A stretch of 64,000 bases of DNA from NCBI RefSeq assembly GCF_002563795.1, contig NZ_PDJL01000004.1, positions 186,001-250,000 on the forward strand, given 5' to 3'. The notes under the pieces were generated by a model. It was not told where the DNA came from, searched no databases, and worked only from the letters and a program-made list of their open reading frames with translations. Positions 17,998-28,057 of this stretch are shown piece by piece. Source of the stretch: Vibrio sp. ES.051 (GTDB taxonomy: Bacteria; Pseudomonadota; Gammaproteobacteria; Enterobacterales; Vibrionaceae). A program made the translations under genes and the position numbers. Within the stretch, counting starts at the first letter, position 1, and the number at the start of each line of letters is the position of its first letter.

Positions 17998-18477
17998 ATG
18001 AAAATTCGCAGCTCTGCATTAGGGTTTACTTTAATGGAGTTGATCCTAGTGATGGTTCTCCTCTCTATCCTTTCACTTTTTGCTGCCAGCCGTTTTATGG
18101 GTTCCGGCAGTTTCTCTGCGTATGCATTACAAGAACGCGTGATTTCTGTGATTCGCCAAGTACAGGTGAATCGTATGCAATCGAATGTTGCAACTCCTGA
18201 CGATAATTTTCGTTTAAAGGTCTCTGATTCATGCATCGGCTCTGTTGCGGCCTGTGCACTGACGGGCACCGCACAAGGTACTCGTAGTGACGTGGTTATC
18301 GATAAGTCCGCAAAGTTTTCTTTTATCAGCGGTGCCGGAAGTACAATTAATTTTAACCTTCTCGGCAATCCTGTAAGTGGTGCTGTAAACATCTTAATTG
18401 AAGATAAACAGGGTCAAAGCCGCTGCCAAGTTGAAATTAATACCCAAGGTTATGTTTCTAAAGGTACATGCTCATGA
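17998..18477 (+). CDS. mshC: MSHA minor pilin MshC
   Basis: A 159-residue minor prepilin with leader MKIRSSALG and cleavage before FTLMELILVMVLLSI (Glu at +5). The globular part has cysteine pairs (SCIG...AACAL; SRCQ...GTC) consistent with GspH/FimT-type pseudopilins. Minor pilins prime pilus assembly at the inner membrane. The ribosome site is AAGGTAGGG and the stop overlaps the mshD start. Confidence 0.88.
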   Translation: MKIRSSALGFTLMELILVMVLLSILSLFAASRFMGSGSFSAYALQERVISVIRQVQVNRMQSNVATPDDNFRLKVSDSCIGSVAACALTGTAQGTRSDVVIDKSAKFSFISGAGSTINFNLLGNPVSGAVNILIEDKQGQSRCQVEINTQGYVSKGTCS

Positions 18478-19049
18478 AGAAATTTAGTGGCATGACTTTG
18501 ATCGAAATGATCATCGCGATAGTTCTAATGGGCATTGCGATGGTGGCATTTACCTCTTTTCTTGTCCCCCAAATTCGAGATTCAGCCATACCTCATTACC
18601 AGACTCGTGCCGCTGCACTAAGCCAAGGCTTTATGTCGCAAGTATTGGCGCGAGGTTTTGATCAAAACAGTGACTTTGATGGTGGTCTAGTACGCTGTGG
18701 TGAGGGGAAGCCAGCGAGTCCACAAGCAACATGTACAGATAGTGACAATTTAGGAGCAGAAGAAAGCGACATCTCCAGCTTCAATGATGTGGACGATTAT
18801 ATTGGTTGTTGGTATACGCAAAATACAAAAGCCAGCTGCAACGCCGCCCCTAAGTACCAGTTGAGTAACGTTCTTGGAACGTCGATGGAAAACGATTACA
18901 ACAATTTCAGAGTGGAAGTCGGTGTCCAGTATGTGACCGAAAGTGGCCTAGCCTCAAACGATATTGAAGCTTACAAACGTATCACGATGACCATTTATGC
19001 CGGACAAACACAACCTTTAACACTGTCAGCGATAAAGGGGAACTACTGA
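18474..19049 (+). CDS. mshD: MSHA minor pilin MshD
   Basis: A 191-residue minor prepilin: short leader MKKFSG, then MTLIEMIIAIVLMGIAMVAF with Glu at +5 and Met at +1. The start at 18474 overlaps the mshC stop (ATGA), has AAGGT 10 bases upstream, and gives a normal leader; an in-frame ATG at 18468 would add two residues. The globular domain has four cysteines. It overlaps mshO by one base. Confidence 0.87.
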   Translation: MKKFSGMTLIEMIIAIVLMGIAMVAFTSFLVPQIRDSAIPHYQTRAAALSQGFMSQVLARGFDQNSDFDGGLVRCGEGKPASPQATCTDSDNLGAEESDISSFNDVDDYIGCWYTQNTKASCNAAPKYQLSNVLGTSMENDYNNFRVEVGVQYVTESGLASNDIEAYKRITMTIYAGQTQPLTLSAIKGNY

Positions 19050-19777
19050 TGAAAGCGCGTGGTTTCACCTTAGTGGAAATGGTCATCACGATTGTGATTG
19101 GCAGTTTTATCATGTTAGGAATTGCCGGCTATTTACAGTTGGGAGCAAAGGGTTATACAGACACCATCGATAGACAACGGCTACAAACTCAAGCGCAGTT
19201 TGTGATTGAGAAAATGTCCCGTGAAATTCGCCATGCGGTGCCGAATAGTTTTTTTATCGATGAGAATGAGAAAAACTGTTTAATGTTCATGCCTATAGAA
19301 CATTCTGGTTTTTATGCAATTTCTGGTAATGATATACAGTTTGTGGTTGGTTTTTTTGGTGACAATGCTCCCGAGCTTGATAGTGGCTTGAAAATGGTGA
19401 TTAACCCAACACGACTCAGTGATCTAAACTCATCCACTCATAATGTTGATGTTGGAGCGCTTTCTCCAGATTCGGATAACGCATATAAGATTGTTGATGG
19501 CGCTAGTTTAGTAACCAGTCGCTCCGTTTCTAATCGACACTATCTCTATGATCCATCTAAGTCAGTGAAATATTGCTTTGTAGGCACACAGATACAACGC
19601 AACAGCGAGACAATTGCCGACAACCTTGTTTATGCTGGTAATCAATCTCAGAGCTATTTCAAATATGACGATACATCGCTTCATCGAGGCGGGCTTGTGC
19701 ATCTTAGGTTCGTGTTTGAACAGTCCGGTGAAAGTAGTGTGTACCAACAAGATGTGCAGGTGCTGAATGTTCCATAA
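19049..19777 (+). CDS. mshO: MSHA minor pilin MshO
   Basis: A 242-residue PilW/GspJ-like minor prepilin: leader MKARG, then FTLVEMVITIVIGSFIMLGI with Glu at +5. It keeps the PilW-type block RLQTQAQFVIEKMSREIRHA. The start overlaps the mshD stop (TGATG) and the 3' end overlaps mshP by 11 bases, so mshD-O-P are likely coupled in translation. Confidence 0.88.
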   Translation: MKARGFTLVEMVITIVIGSFIMLGIAGYLQLGAKGYTDTIDRQRLQTQAQFVIEKMSREIRHAVPNSFFIDENEKNCLMFMPIEHSGFYAISGNDIQFVVGFFGDNAPELDSGLKMVINPTRLSDLNSSTHNVDVGALSPDSDNAYKIVDGASLVTSRSVSNRHYLYDPSKSVKYCFVGTQIQRNSETIADNLVYAGNQSQSYFKYDDTSLHRGGLVHLRFVFEQSGESSVYQQDVQVLNVP

Positions 19778-20204
19778 TCAACAAAAAGGCAATGTGTTAA
19801 TTGTGACGCTCTTTGTCATTATCGTAATGGGGTATTTGGCGGCATCACTAATGAAAGTGACGTGGTCTAACCAAAGTGGTTTAACGCGTGAGTTTTTGGG
19901 TACAAAAGCATGGTTTACGGCTCAGTCCAGTAATGACTGGGTGTTAACGCAGTTTTTTCCTTTAGGTAAGTCCGTTGCTGTTGCAACTCGTTGCGATGAT
20001 ATCGAGGCAGAAAGCGTTAAGCCTGATAGTCGCTTGTTCGATAAAGCATGCAAAATTAAAGCTACTGAATGTCAGAAGGCTGGCAAACTACCTGGAGAGA
20101 TTACTGGTGAAGAAGTTGAACTCTATGTGGTTAAAAGTGTGGCTGTTTGTGGTTCTGGGCAGTCTCAAGTTCAGCGTCAGCAAGAGATTTGGATTAAGGA
20201 TTAA
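19767..20204 (+). CDS. mshP: MSHA protein MshP (PilX-like)
   Basis: A 145-residue protein with an N-terminal pilin-like hydrophobic segment after NQQKGN (VLIVTLFVIIVMGYLAASL). It lacks the Glu at +5, as in PilX/GspK-type proteins. Four cysteines in the soluble part suggest two disulfides. It probably belongs to the tip or priming complex with MshC, MshD, MshO and MshQ. mshQ starts 4 bases after its stop. Confidence 0.83.
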   Translation: MFHNQQKGNVLIVTLFVIIVMGYLAASLMKVTWSNQSGLTREFLGTKAWFTAQSSNDWVLTQFFPLGKSVAVATRCDDIEAESVKPDSRLFDKACKIKATECQKAGKLPGEITGEEVELYVVKSVAVCGSGQSQVQRQQEIWIKD

Positions 20205-20208
20205 AATA

Positions 20209-23200
20209 ATGAGAAAAATACTATTTGCCTTAGCTTTGTTGTCTTTAAGTAATTTGTCTTATGCGGATGAATGGGAGGATACAGAGACCTGCCCTATCAA
20301 AATGGACGCCCCATTTTTTGTTGCAGCTAATTACTATGACGATGATGATTTAAGTGACTTGCGTGGCCGGTTTTTTCGAGGTAATGACATTGAAGATGAA
20401 GTGATTTATCTCAAAAAACAAGGACGAGGCAGTGTTTCCTTATACCCATTGTGGTCCGCCGATGATGATGTTGTCGGAATATTTAACGAACCTTCGCTTC
20501 AGGATGGCGTCGCCTATTCTATTCGCTTGGAGTACAGTAATGTAAGAAAGCATGGGAACAGTTATACAGGTGATTTAAACTATTACTTACGCTCTTCTGA
20601 TGGCTCATTGATACGTCATGAAACTGTATTTGATAATGTTTTCTCTAAGATGTCGAACAGTGCAGATGTTTTGATTGAGAAAGATGAAGAGCTAAATACT
20701 CTACGATGCGGTGAACTTGAGTGGCCAACGCCAACACCTGAACCAGAAATACAAGTTCCTGATCAAGTTTGTGAAGCCTTCCCTGAGCCTATTCAAGGCT
20801 GGAAAAATGAAGTCAGCCAGTTAATTGTTACTAACTCAACTGTAGGTACTTTGGGGTGGTCTCCAGAGTATGTTGCTGATAGACAGAATATCTACGAGTA
20901 CTCTAATTCTAATGGTCAATCTTGGGACACGCTACGAGTAGGCTTCGATGAGGGGGAGGGGGCATGGCAGCTATATGAAAACTCACGCTCAACTATCTGT
21001 GATGATCGGATGGGATGTTATCCTGGTGATGCCCAGCCTGATGGAAATGACGGCTTAATTGAAAAGCGTAAAGCCCAAACTCCGGCTCCAGTTAACGCTT
21101 CGTTTGACTCATCTCAAGACCTAATTATTCGTACACAAGATACGGATTCAAACTATTACGGTAAGGTTTGTGCTTCTACTTCGACTCTATGTGAGTACAG
21201 CAACCTGAACGACAAAGTCGTTATTCGACTGAAAAGCGATTTGAACTCTCTCAATATTAACGGATATGGTTCAGAAAAAAGTGTTGAGCTTCAAATTGAT
21301 GGTACTAGGGAAATTAAAAGCTTTGCCTATGATGCTGGTAATAACCTCTCCCTGTATTTTAGTGATGACGCCAAGCTGACGGTGAAGACATTTAGAAATA
21401 CTGGCTCTGATCCTAAATTGATTTTCGGTAGTGACGTAATCTTCAATGTTGTGGGAACGAATCAGCCTGTTGGTCCTGTGACATCTGCAGACTTTAAATT
21501 AGAAGATGCCCACTTTGATTATCGTACTTTTAAAGATGATCTTGTTTTGCCAGTTATTTATGGTCCAGAAGCCAGCGTACATTTCAAAACCGACTCTGGT
21601 CAGGTGTTTAAAGGGTTTATTCTGGCTAAAAGCATTATGCTTGATATGAGCGAGCATATTTATGGGGCAATTACGAGTCTCAGACTTGATATGCGTGGTT
21701 CAACAAAGATTGAAAAACCAAAATACCCAGAGTCATGCTGGATTCCACCAGAGCCTCAACAGTGTACTTATCTACCCAAAGAGACGTTTGACAATGGTAG
21801 TGTACTAACCAACTGGTCTGTCATGGGGTTTGGTGACAGCGTTGATCCTGCAATTCACGACAATAGATTCCGTCTGAATGCAAATAGACAACGCCAAGCT
21901 ACTGCATCTGCTTACAACTACATTTTCCCTTCGAACCAGAACTACCTTGAAATCGAGTTTGATCATTATGCATACGGTAGTAATCGTGGCGGAGGTGATG
22001 GTATTGCCCTAGTAATCTCTGATGCGAACTTACCACCCAAAACCGGTGCTTTTGGAGGCCCTCTTGGTTACGGGATGAAGCTAAAGAAAAACCATAGTAG
22101 CGAGGTCAGCAGCGATGTTGAAGGGTTTGCTGGTGGCTGGTTGGGTATAGGCATTGATGAGTACGGAAATTTCTATCGAGAAGGTGGAGAAACTATCCCA
22201 AATCGAAACGGTAGACGAGATAGTGTAGGTATTCGTGGGTCGGGTGCTCAAGATAACCAAGGAAAATGGCTAAAAGGATACGCATATGTTGATGGTACGC
22301 AGTTTTCGAGTTCCATCGACAACCATAACGATTTACATCGCTATAAGATCACTCTGAATTCAAGAGATGGTCAGCATATGATGTTGAAAGTTGAAAGAAG
22401 TGTTAATGGTGGGGAATGGAATACCGTTATTTCAGATTTTGATGTGCGTACAGAAGGGCACTTTAGCCAAGCTCCAACAAACTTCCGTTTGTCAGTAACG
22501 GCGTCAACAGGTGCCGCAACAAACTTTCATGAAGTTGATAACTTCCAAGTCTGTGCGGACAAGTACTCGCGATTAACAGAAGGTATCCATCATTTTGAGT
22601 TTGATTACTCTGGCTCGGGCAGTACGTGTCAGGCTTCTGATGTGACACTTAGAGCTTGTATGAATGAAAGTTGTTCTGAGCAATATCCTAGAGGTGCATA
22701 CGATGATGGCAGCTTAACGCCTCTCTCTGTCACTTTACTTCCATCTGCTGGCAATAATGTTGCCAACTGGGTTGGTGGTACAAATGTACAGTTTGAGAAT
22801 GAAACTCAGCTTGAACTGCAAGGTTCAAGAGCTGGCGATGTTACTTTAGGTATCGACCAAAGTTCCGTACCACAGTTTGGCTTTGAAGGGGCGCGATGTC
22901 GCATTAATGGCGGAGCACTATCCGCCGACAATTGCAATGTCACCTTCGCTCAAAATGTGCTTGCGGTGAATGTTAATGATGTCGTTGCTAGTCGCGAAAC
23001 TACGGGTGAGGATTACCTATCGTTTTGCTCAACTCGCACAGAAGAAAATGGTGAATCTCGTGGTGTTAACATGTCCGTTGATTATGAAGTGGCACCAGTT
23101 GATAGTTCTCAACCGGTTGTGATTTCTTACAAGCAAAAAGTGAAAGATCAGGCTGTGGAATGGAGTTCAGATGTTGAATTAACCAGAGCTAATAAATACC

Positions 23201-24747
23201 TGCCTAATGTTTATTTTGATAGTGAAGGCAAAGCATTCTTTAAGTTGAAATATGCTGAAGCTGGAAAGGTGAAACTTAAAGCCAGCGTTGAAGGGGTTGA
23301 TGACTCAGAAGGGTTCGATAGTTTTGTAAGTTTTCCTTCAAAACTGAAAGTGGCTGCAAAGAGTGGTAATAAAAGTGGAGAGTGTACCAACAGTGAAGAT
23401 GGCTGCTCTGCTGGGTTTGTTGCAGCAGGTGAAGCTTTTGAGTTAACCATCTCTGCATTGCAGGATGACGACACGGTTGCTGAGAACTACCAAGAGAAAA
23501 CTATTACTGTTAGCAATAAAGTGAAGTATCCGTCCAATGGGGCGCTAGCCAAACTTCTGAATGAAAAGTTACCAGAATCAAGTCAATGGTCTAGTGGTAG
23601 TGTGACGTTTATTCAATCTATTTCAGAAGTTGGCGCTTTTGAGATCATTGCTGAGGCGCCAGTCGCTAAAGATGAAAATGGCGATGATATTGGGACATCT
23701 CTGTACCTTGGCAGTAAGGCTTTTAAAATTGCAGATGGCCAGTCAACAATTGGTCGCTTCTATCCTGATTATTTTAAAGTGACAGGAACCGAGTGGACTT
23801 ATCCCGATAATCAGCATGACTCTGTTTACATGGGCCAAGGTTTTGCGTCAGTTAAGTTTGAAGTCACCGCATATAACGCTAGTGGGTATGCTACACAGAA
23901 CTACGGTGGTTTTGCCGATTCTTTGAAAGCTGATCTACATTTAGCTGGTGGTTATTCTGATCGGTTAAGTATTTCGGGTTCAGATCTAACGAGTGAGAAC
24001 TGGTCTGGTGCCATATGGAGTAAAACTTGGGTGAACTCTGTTAATTGGAGCAAAGCGGTTAATCCGGATGGCCCATTTAACTCTAAAGTCTCAACAGATA
24101 GTTCTACAGAGTCATCAATTGCATTGTCGCTGAACAAAACAGCTAGTACGAAAACAGCACATATTGACCCTACTCTCTTTTTAACCGAAGGCGACGATGA
24201 GAGTAAATCACGAACTGTAGATCAGCGGTTACTGTCGCAGCCTGACGTTCGATACGGACGAATGGTTTTAGATGATGTAGGTGGAAGGCAAGGAGAAACG
24301 CTCAGTGTGCCTTTAAGAGTTGAGTATTGGAACAATAATCGATTTACTGTTAGTGAGCATGATAACCGAGCTATTGTATCTCCGTTTGAAGCGGGAAGTG
24401 ATGAGTTAATTTGGAGTAGTCCGGATGGAACAACGGCATGTGATATTGTTTTGAAAGTTTTTGATGCTTCAGATAATGAAATTTCAAACGCTCAAGTTGA
24501 GCAAGGCATACTTCCAAACACTGCGAGAGAGCGTTTGATTGCGAAACAGGGGTGTAATAACGACGTTAGACAGCAATCTAAAGTGTGGTTAGACCTAACT
24601 CCTAGTGGTAACAATCTCCCTTGGCTCAAATACGACTGGGACAATGATGGTTCTGAAGAAAACCCATCATCAGTGGTCACCTTCGGTATCCACCGTGGTA
24701 ATGACCGCGTGATTTATCGCGGTGAGCCAGGATTAACCGCGCCATAA
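20209..24747 (+). CDS. mshQ: MSHA protein MshQ, giant secreted protein with lectin-like domain
   Basis: A 1512-residue exported protein, the last MSHA gene. A signal peptide (1-19, ending SYA before DEWED) replaces the pilin leader. Regions visible: an Asp-rich N-terminal part (20-180), a Pro/Glu spacer (TPTPEPEIQVP), a cysteine-containing middle domain (about 190-515), and a concanavalin/L-type-lectin-like domain (about 524-784) with ETFDNGS, DGIALVISD and GGPLGYG. The C-terminal half (about 960-1512) resembles the conserved MshQ/DUF6701 module. It is a plausible tip adhesin in the manner of PilY1-type proteins; this is inference. The open frame continues upstream over mshP, but the signal peptide fixes the ATG at 20209. 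The last part ends with GIHRGNDRVIYRGE. Confidence 0.87.
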   Translation: MRKILFALALLSLSNLSYADEWEDTETCPIKMDAPFFVAANYYDDDDLSDLRGRFFRGNDIEDEVIYLKKQGRGSVSLYPLWSADDDVVGIFNEPSLQDGVAYSIRLEYSNVRKHGNSYTGDLNYYLRSSDGSLIRHETVFDNVFSKMSNSADVLIEKDEELNTLRCGELEWPTPTPEPEIQVPDQVCEAFPEPIQGWKNEVSQLIVTNSTVGTLGWSPEYVADRQNIYEYSNSNGQSWDTLRVGFDEGEGAWQLYENSRSTICDDRMGCYPGDAQPDGNDGLIEKRKAQTPAPVNASFDSSQDLIIRTQDTDSNYYGKVCASTSTLCEYSNLNDKVVIRLKSDLNSLNINGYGSEKSVELQIDGTREIKSFAYDAGNNLSLYFSDDAKLTVKTFRNTGSDPKLIFGSDVIFNVVGTNQPVGPVTSADFKLEDAHFDYRTFKDDLVLPVIYGPEASVHFKTDSGQVFKGFILAKSIMLDMSEHIYGAITSLRLDMRGSTKIEKPKYPESCWIPPEPQQCTYLPKETFDNGSVLTNWSVMGFGDSVDPAIHDNRFRLNANRQRQATASAYNYIFPSNQNYLEIEFDHYAYGSNRGGGDGIALVISDANLPPKTGAFGGPLGYGMKLKKNHSSEVSSDVEGFAGGWLGIGIDEYGNFYREGGETIPNRNGRRDSVGIRGSGAQDNQGKWLKGYAYVDGTQFSSSIDNHNDLHRYKITLNSRDGQHMMLKVERSVNGGEWNTVISDFDVRTEGHFSQAPTNFRLSVTASTGAATNFHEVDNFQVCADKYSRLTEGIHHFEFDYSGSGSTCQASDVTLRACMNESCSEQYPRGAYDDGSLTPLSVTLLPSAGNNVANWVGGTNVQFENETQLELQGSRAGDVTLGIDQSSVPQFGFEGARCRINGGALSADNCNVTFAQNVLAVNVNDVVASRETTGEDYLSFCSTRTEENGESRGVNMSVDYEVAPVDSSQPVVISYKQKVKDQAVEWSSDVELTRANKYLPNVYFDSEGKAFFKLKYAEAGKVKLKASVEGVDDSEGFDSFVSFPSKLKVAAKSGNKSGECTNSEDGCSAGFVAAGEAFELTISALQDDDTVAENYQEKTITVSNKVKYPSNGALAKLLNEKLPESSQWSSGSVTFIQSISEVGAFEIIAEAPVAKDENGDDIGTSLYLGSKAFKIADGQSTIGRFYPDYFKVTGTEWTYPDNQHDSVYMGQGFASVKFEVTAYNASGYATQNYGGFADSLKADLHLAGGYSDRLSISGSDLTSENWSGAIWSKTWVNSVNWSKAVNPDGPFNSKVSTDSSTESSIALSLNKTASTKTAHIDPTLFLTEGDDESKSRTVDQRLLSQPDVRYGRMVLDDVGGRQGETLSVPLRVEYWNNNRFTVSEHDNRAIVSPFEAGSDELIWSSPDGTTACDIVLKVFDASDNEISNAQVEQGILPNTARERLIAKQGCNNDVRQQSKVWLDLTPSGNNLPWLKYDWDNDGSEENPSSVVTFGIHRGNDRVIYRGEPGLTAP

Positions 24748-25941
<1,194 letters not shown>

Positions 25942-25947
25942 AGGTTT

Positions 25948-25973
25948 AGGTGAAGCTCAAGCTGGCTTCACCT
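25948..25973 (+). terminator. Hairpin between mreB and mreC
   Basis: A 9-bp perfect stem, AGGTGAAGC with GCTTCACCT, and an 8-base loop, 6 bases after the mreB stop. The following sequence is only moderately T-rich (TCATTTCT), so it probably attenuates rather than ends transcription into mreCD. Confidence 0.6.
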
Positions 25974-26090
25974 TCATTTCTGCTCTCTCTGTAATTCAAA
26001 CATGCTCCATACCTGAAAGTCTTCTCTTTAGTGTTTTCAGGTTGCCAAGTAAGGCTCAGTAATCATGGAAGCAATCAGGTCAAAAACAAG

Positions 26091-26987
26091 ATGAAACCGA
26101 TCTTTGGCAGGGGCCCATCTCTGCAATTACGTCTGTTTTTTGCTGTCATCGTATCGGCGAGTTTAATGCTGGCTGATAGTCGTCTAGATACGTTTTCCAG
26201 CGTCCGATACTTATTGAACAGTATGGTTGCGCCAATTCAGTATGCAGCAGATTTACCACGAAGTATGTTCGACGGCGTATTCGAGCGTTTTAATACTCGT
26301 CAGACATTAGTTGAAGGTAATCGCAACTTAAAGCGGGAAGTACTACGTCTAAAAAGCGAACTTATCTTGCTCGAACAATATAAAGAAGAAAACCAACGCT
26401 TACGTAAACTGCTGGGCTCATCCTTTGTCCGTGATGAAAAGAAAGTCGTCACCGAAGTGATGGCGGTCGATACGTCACCTTATCGTCATCAGGTCGTGAT
26501 TGATAAAGGTCAGATTGATGGGGTTTATGTAGGGCAACCCGTGATCAACGAAAAAGGCATTGTTGGTCAGGTCACTTTTGTTGCTGCACATAATGCGCGC
26601 GTATTACTACTGATAGATGCCAAAAACGCGATTCCAGTGCAGGTGATCCGTAACGATATTCGAGTGATCGCATCAGGTAATGGTCAAATGGATGAAATCC
26701 ATTTGGAGCATATTCCAACCAGTACTGATATTCAGGTTGGTGATCTACTGGTGACATCAGGCCTCGGCGGTATTTATCCAGAAGGCTACCCGGTGGCGAC
26801 GGTTACCGATGTAGGACACGATACACGCCAAGAATTTGCACCAATCAAGGCCGAGCCTGTGGTTGAGTTTGATCGTTTACGTTACCTATTGTTGCTCTGG
26901 CCTAACGAAGATCGCCAACACCAAGTGCTGCGATCTAACGCGGATGAGCGGTTAGGGCAAGGACAAGAGGTAAAAGATGGCCAATAA
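26091..26987 (+). CDS. mreC: Cell shape protein MreC
   Basis: A 298-residue bitopic inner-membrane protein that binds PBP2 and links MreB to peptidoglycan synthesis. The N terminus MKPIFGRGPSLQLRLFF is followed by the membrane helix, a coiled-coil (about 65-105), and the beta domain containing VDKG-type motifs (VIDKGQIDGVYVGQPVI) and LLVTSGLGGIYPEGYPV. The ATG at 26091 matches the family start; the frame opens earlier at a GTG that would add 20 non-conserved residues. It overlaps mreD by 11 bases. Confidence 0.97.
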   Translation: MKPIFGRGPSLQLRLFFAVIVSASLMLADSRLDTFSSVRYLLNSMVAPIQYAADLPRSMFDGVFERFNTRQTLVEGNRNLKREVLRLKSELILLEQYKEENQRLRKLLGSSFVRDEKKVVTEVMAVDTSPYRHQVVIDKGQIDGVYVGQPVINEKGIVGQVTFVAAHNARVLLLIDAKNAIPVQVIRNDIRVIASGNGQMDEIHLEHIPTSTDIQVGDLLVTSGLGGIYPEGYPVATVTDVGHDTRQEFAPIKAEPVVEFDRLRYLLLLWPNEDRQHQVLRSNADERLGQGQEVKDGQ

Positions 26988-27465
26988 TGTATTACGTAGC
27001 AGAATGGTGATTGGCACCAGTTTCTTTGTTGCGCTGGTCTTACAAACGATCCCATGGCCAGGCTCCCTCGATTTACTGCGTCCATCATGGTTGTTTTTGG
27101 TCACGTGTTATTGGGTGCTGGCACTGCCGCATCGAGTTAACGTGGGTACTGCTTTGGTGCTGGGGTTACTATGGGATATTTTGCTGGGTTCGACGCTAGG
27201 GATTCGCGGGATGATGATGTCGATTACCGTCTATCTAGTCGCACTGAATTTCTTGCTGGTGCGTAACATGGCATTGTGGCAACAATCGATATTAATTGCC
27301 GTTTTGACAGTGTTACTGAAAGTTTTGATATTCTGTGGGGAATATTTGAACCAAGACGTAGTATTTAATCCATTATCTCTGTGGACAGCGGCAATAAACT
27401 GTATACTTTGGCCATGGATGTTTTTATTAATGCGACGTATTCGTCGTGCATGGCACGTAAGGTAA
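26977..27465 (+). CDS. mreD: Cell shape protein MreD
   Basis: A 162-residue polytopic inner-membrane protein with about five helices, including LRPSWLFLVTCYWVLALPHR, the conserved MreD core, and LGLLWDILLGSTLGIRG. It completes the MreBCD elongasome complex. It overlaps mreC; maf begins 4 bases later. Confidence 0.96.
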   Translation: MANNVLRSRMVIGTSFFVALVLQTIPWPGSLDLLRPSWLFLVTCYWVLALPHRVNVGTALVLGLLWDILLGSTLGIRGMMMSITVYLVALNFLLVRNMALWQQSILIAVLTVLLKVLIFCGEYLNQDVVFNPLSLWTAAINCILWPWMFLLMRRIRRAWHVR

Positions 27466-27469
27466 AGCA

Positions 27470-28039
27470 GTGAAAAAAGGCTTATCTCTCGTTCTCGCTT
27501 CGGGTTCTCCGAGAAGAAAAGAGCTGCTTGCTCAACTAGGTTACGATTTTGATATTGTATTACCTGACATCGAGGAAACCAAACAGGATCATGAGCAAGC
27601 ACAAGACTATGTGCTGCGTCTTTCTTTGGAAAAAGCTCAAGCTGGCTTAGGTTTGGCTAAACCTGATTCCATTGTTTTGGGCTCTGATACAGTCGTGGTA
27701 TGCGATGACCAAGTGCTAGAAAAACCAAAAAGTTTTGAAGATTCAAAGCGTATGCTTACTGATTTATCTGGTCGTCGCCACCAAGTGATGACCGCGGTGA
27801 GCATCGTATCGTCGGAACATCAACACTCAATGGTCGTCATCACTGACGTATGGTTCAAGCAACTGACCCACGAAGAAATCAAACAATATTGGCAGTCAGG
27901 AGAGCCATGCGATAAAGCTGGAAGTTATGGTATTCAGGGACTCGGAGGGCGATTTGTCACCCGAATCGAAGGCAGTTATCACGCTGTAGTAGGCTTACCT
28001 TTGTTCGAAACCGATCAGCTAATTCAAAAATTTTTATAA
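27470..28039 (+). CDS. maf: Maf-family nucleotide pyrophosphatase (YhdE-like)
   Basis: A 189-residue house-cleaning dTTP/UTP (or modified nucleotide) pyrophosphatase. It shows the Maf signature LASGSPRRKELLAQLG at the N terminus, GSDTVVVCDD with the metal/catalytic Asp, and GEPCDKAGSYGIQG. It starts at a GTG with AAGGTAAA upstream. It lies in the conserved mreBCD-maf-rng-yhdP arrangement. Substrate preference is inferred from YhdE homologues. Confidence 0.93.
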   Translation: MKKGLSLVLASGSPRRKELLAQLGYDFDIVLPDIEETKQDHEQAQDYVLRLSLEKAQAGLGLAKPDSIVLGSDTVVVCDDQVLEKPKSFEDSKRMLTDLSGRRHQVMTAVSIVSSEHQHSMVVITDVWFKQLTHEEIKQYWQSGEPCDKAGSYGIQGLGGRFVTRIEGSYHAVVGLPLFETDQLIQKFL

Positions 28040-28057
28040 TTGTTTTGAGGTGTGCAC

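Noticed and set aside
19975..20208. 78-codon extension of mshQ upstream over mshP
   Set aside because: It is an open frame by chance; mshP is clearly coding there and mshQ has a proper signal peptide starting at 20209.
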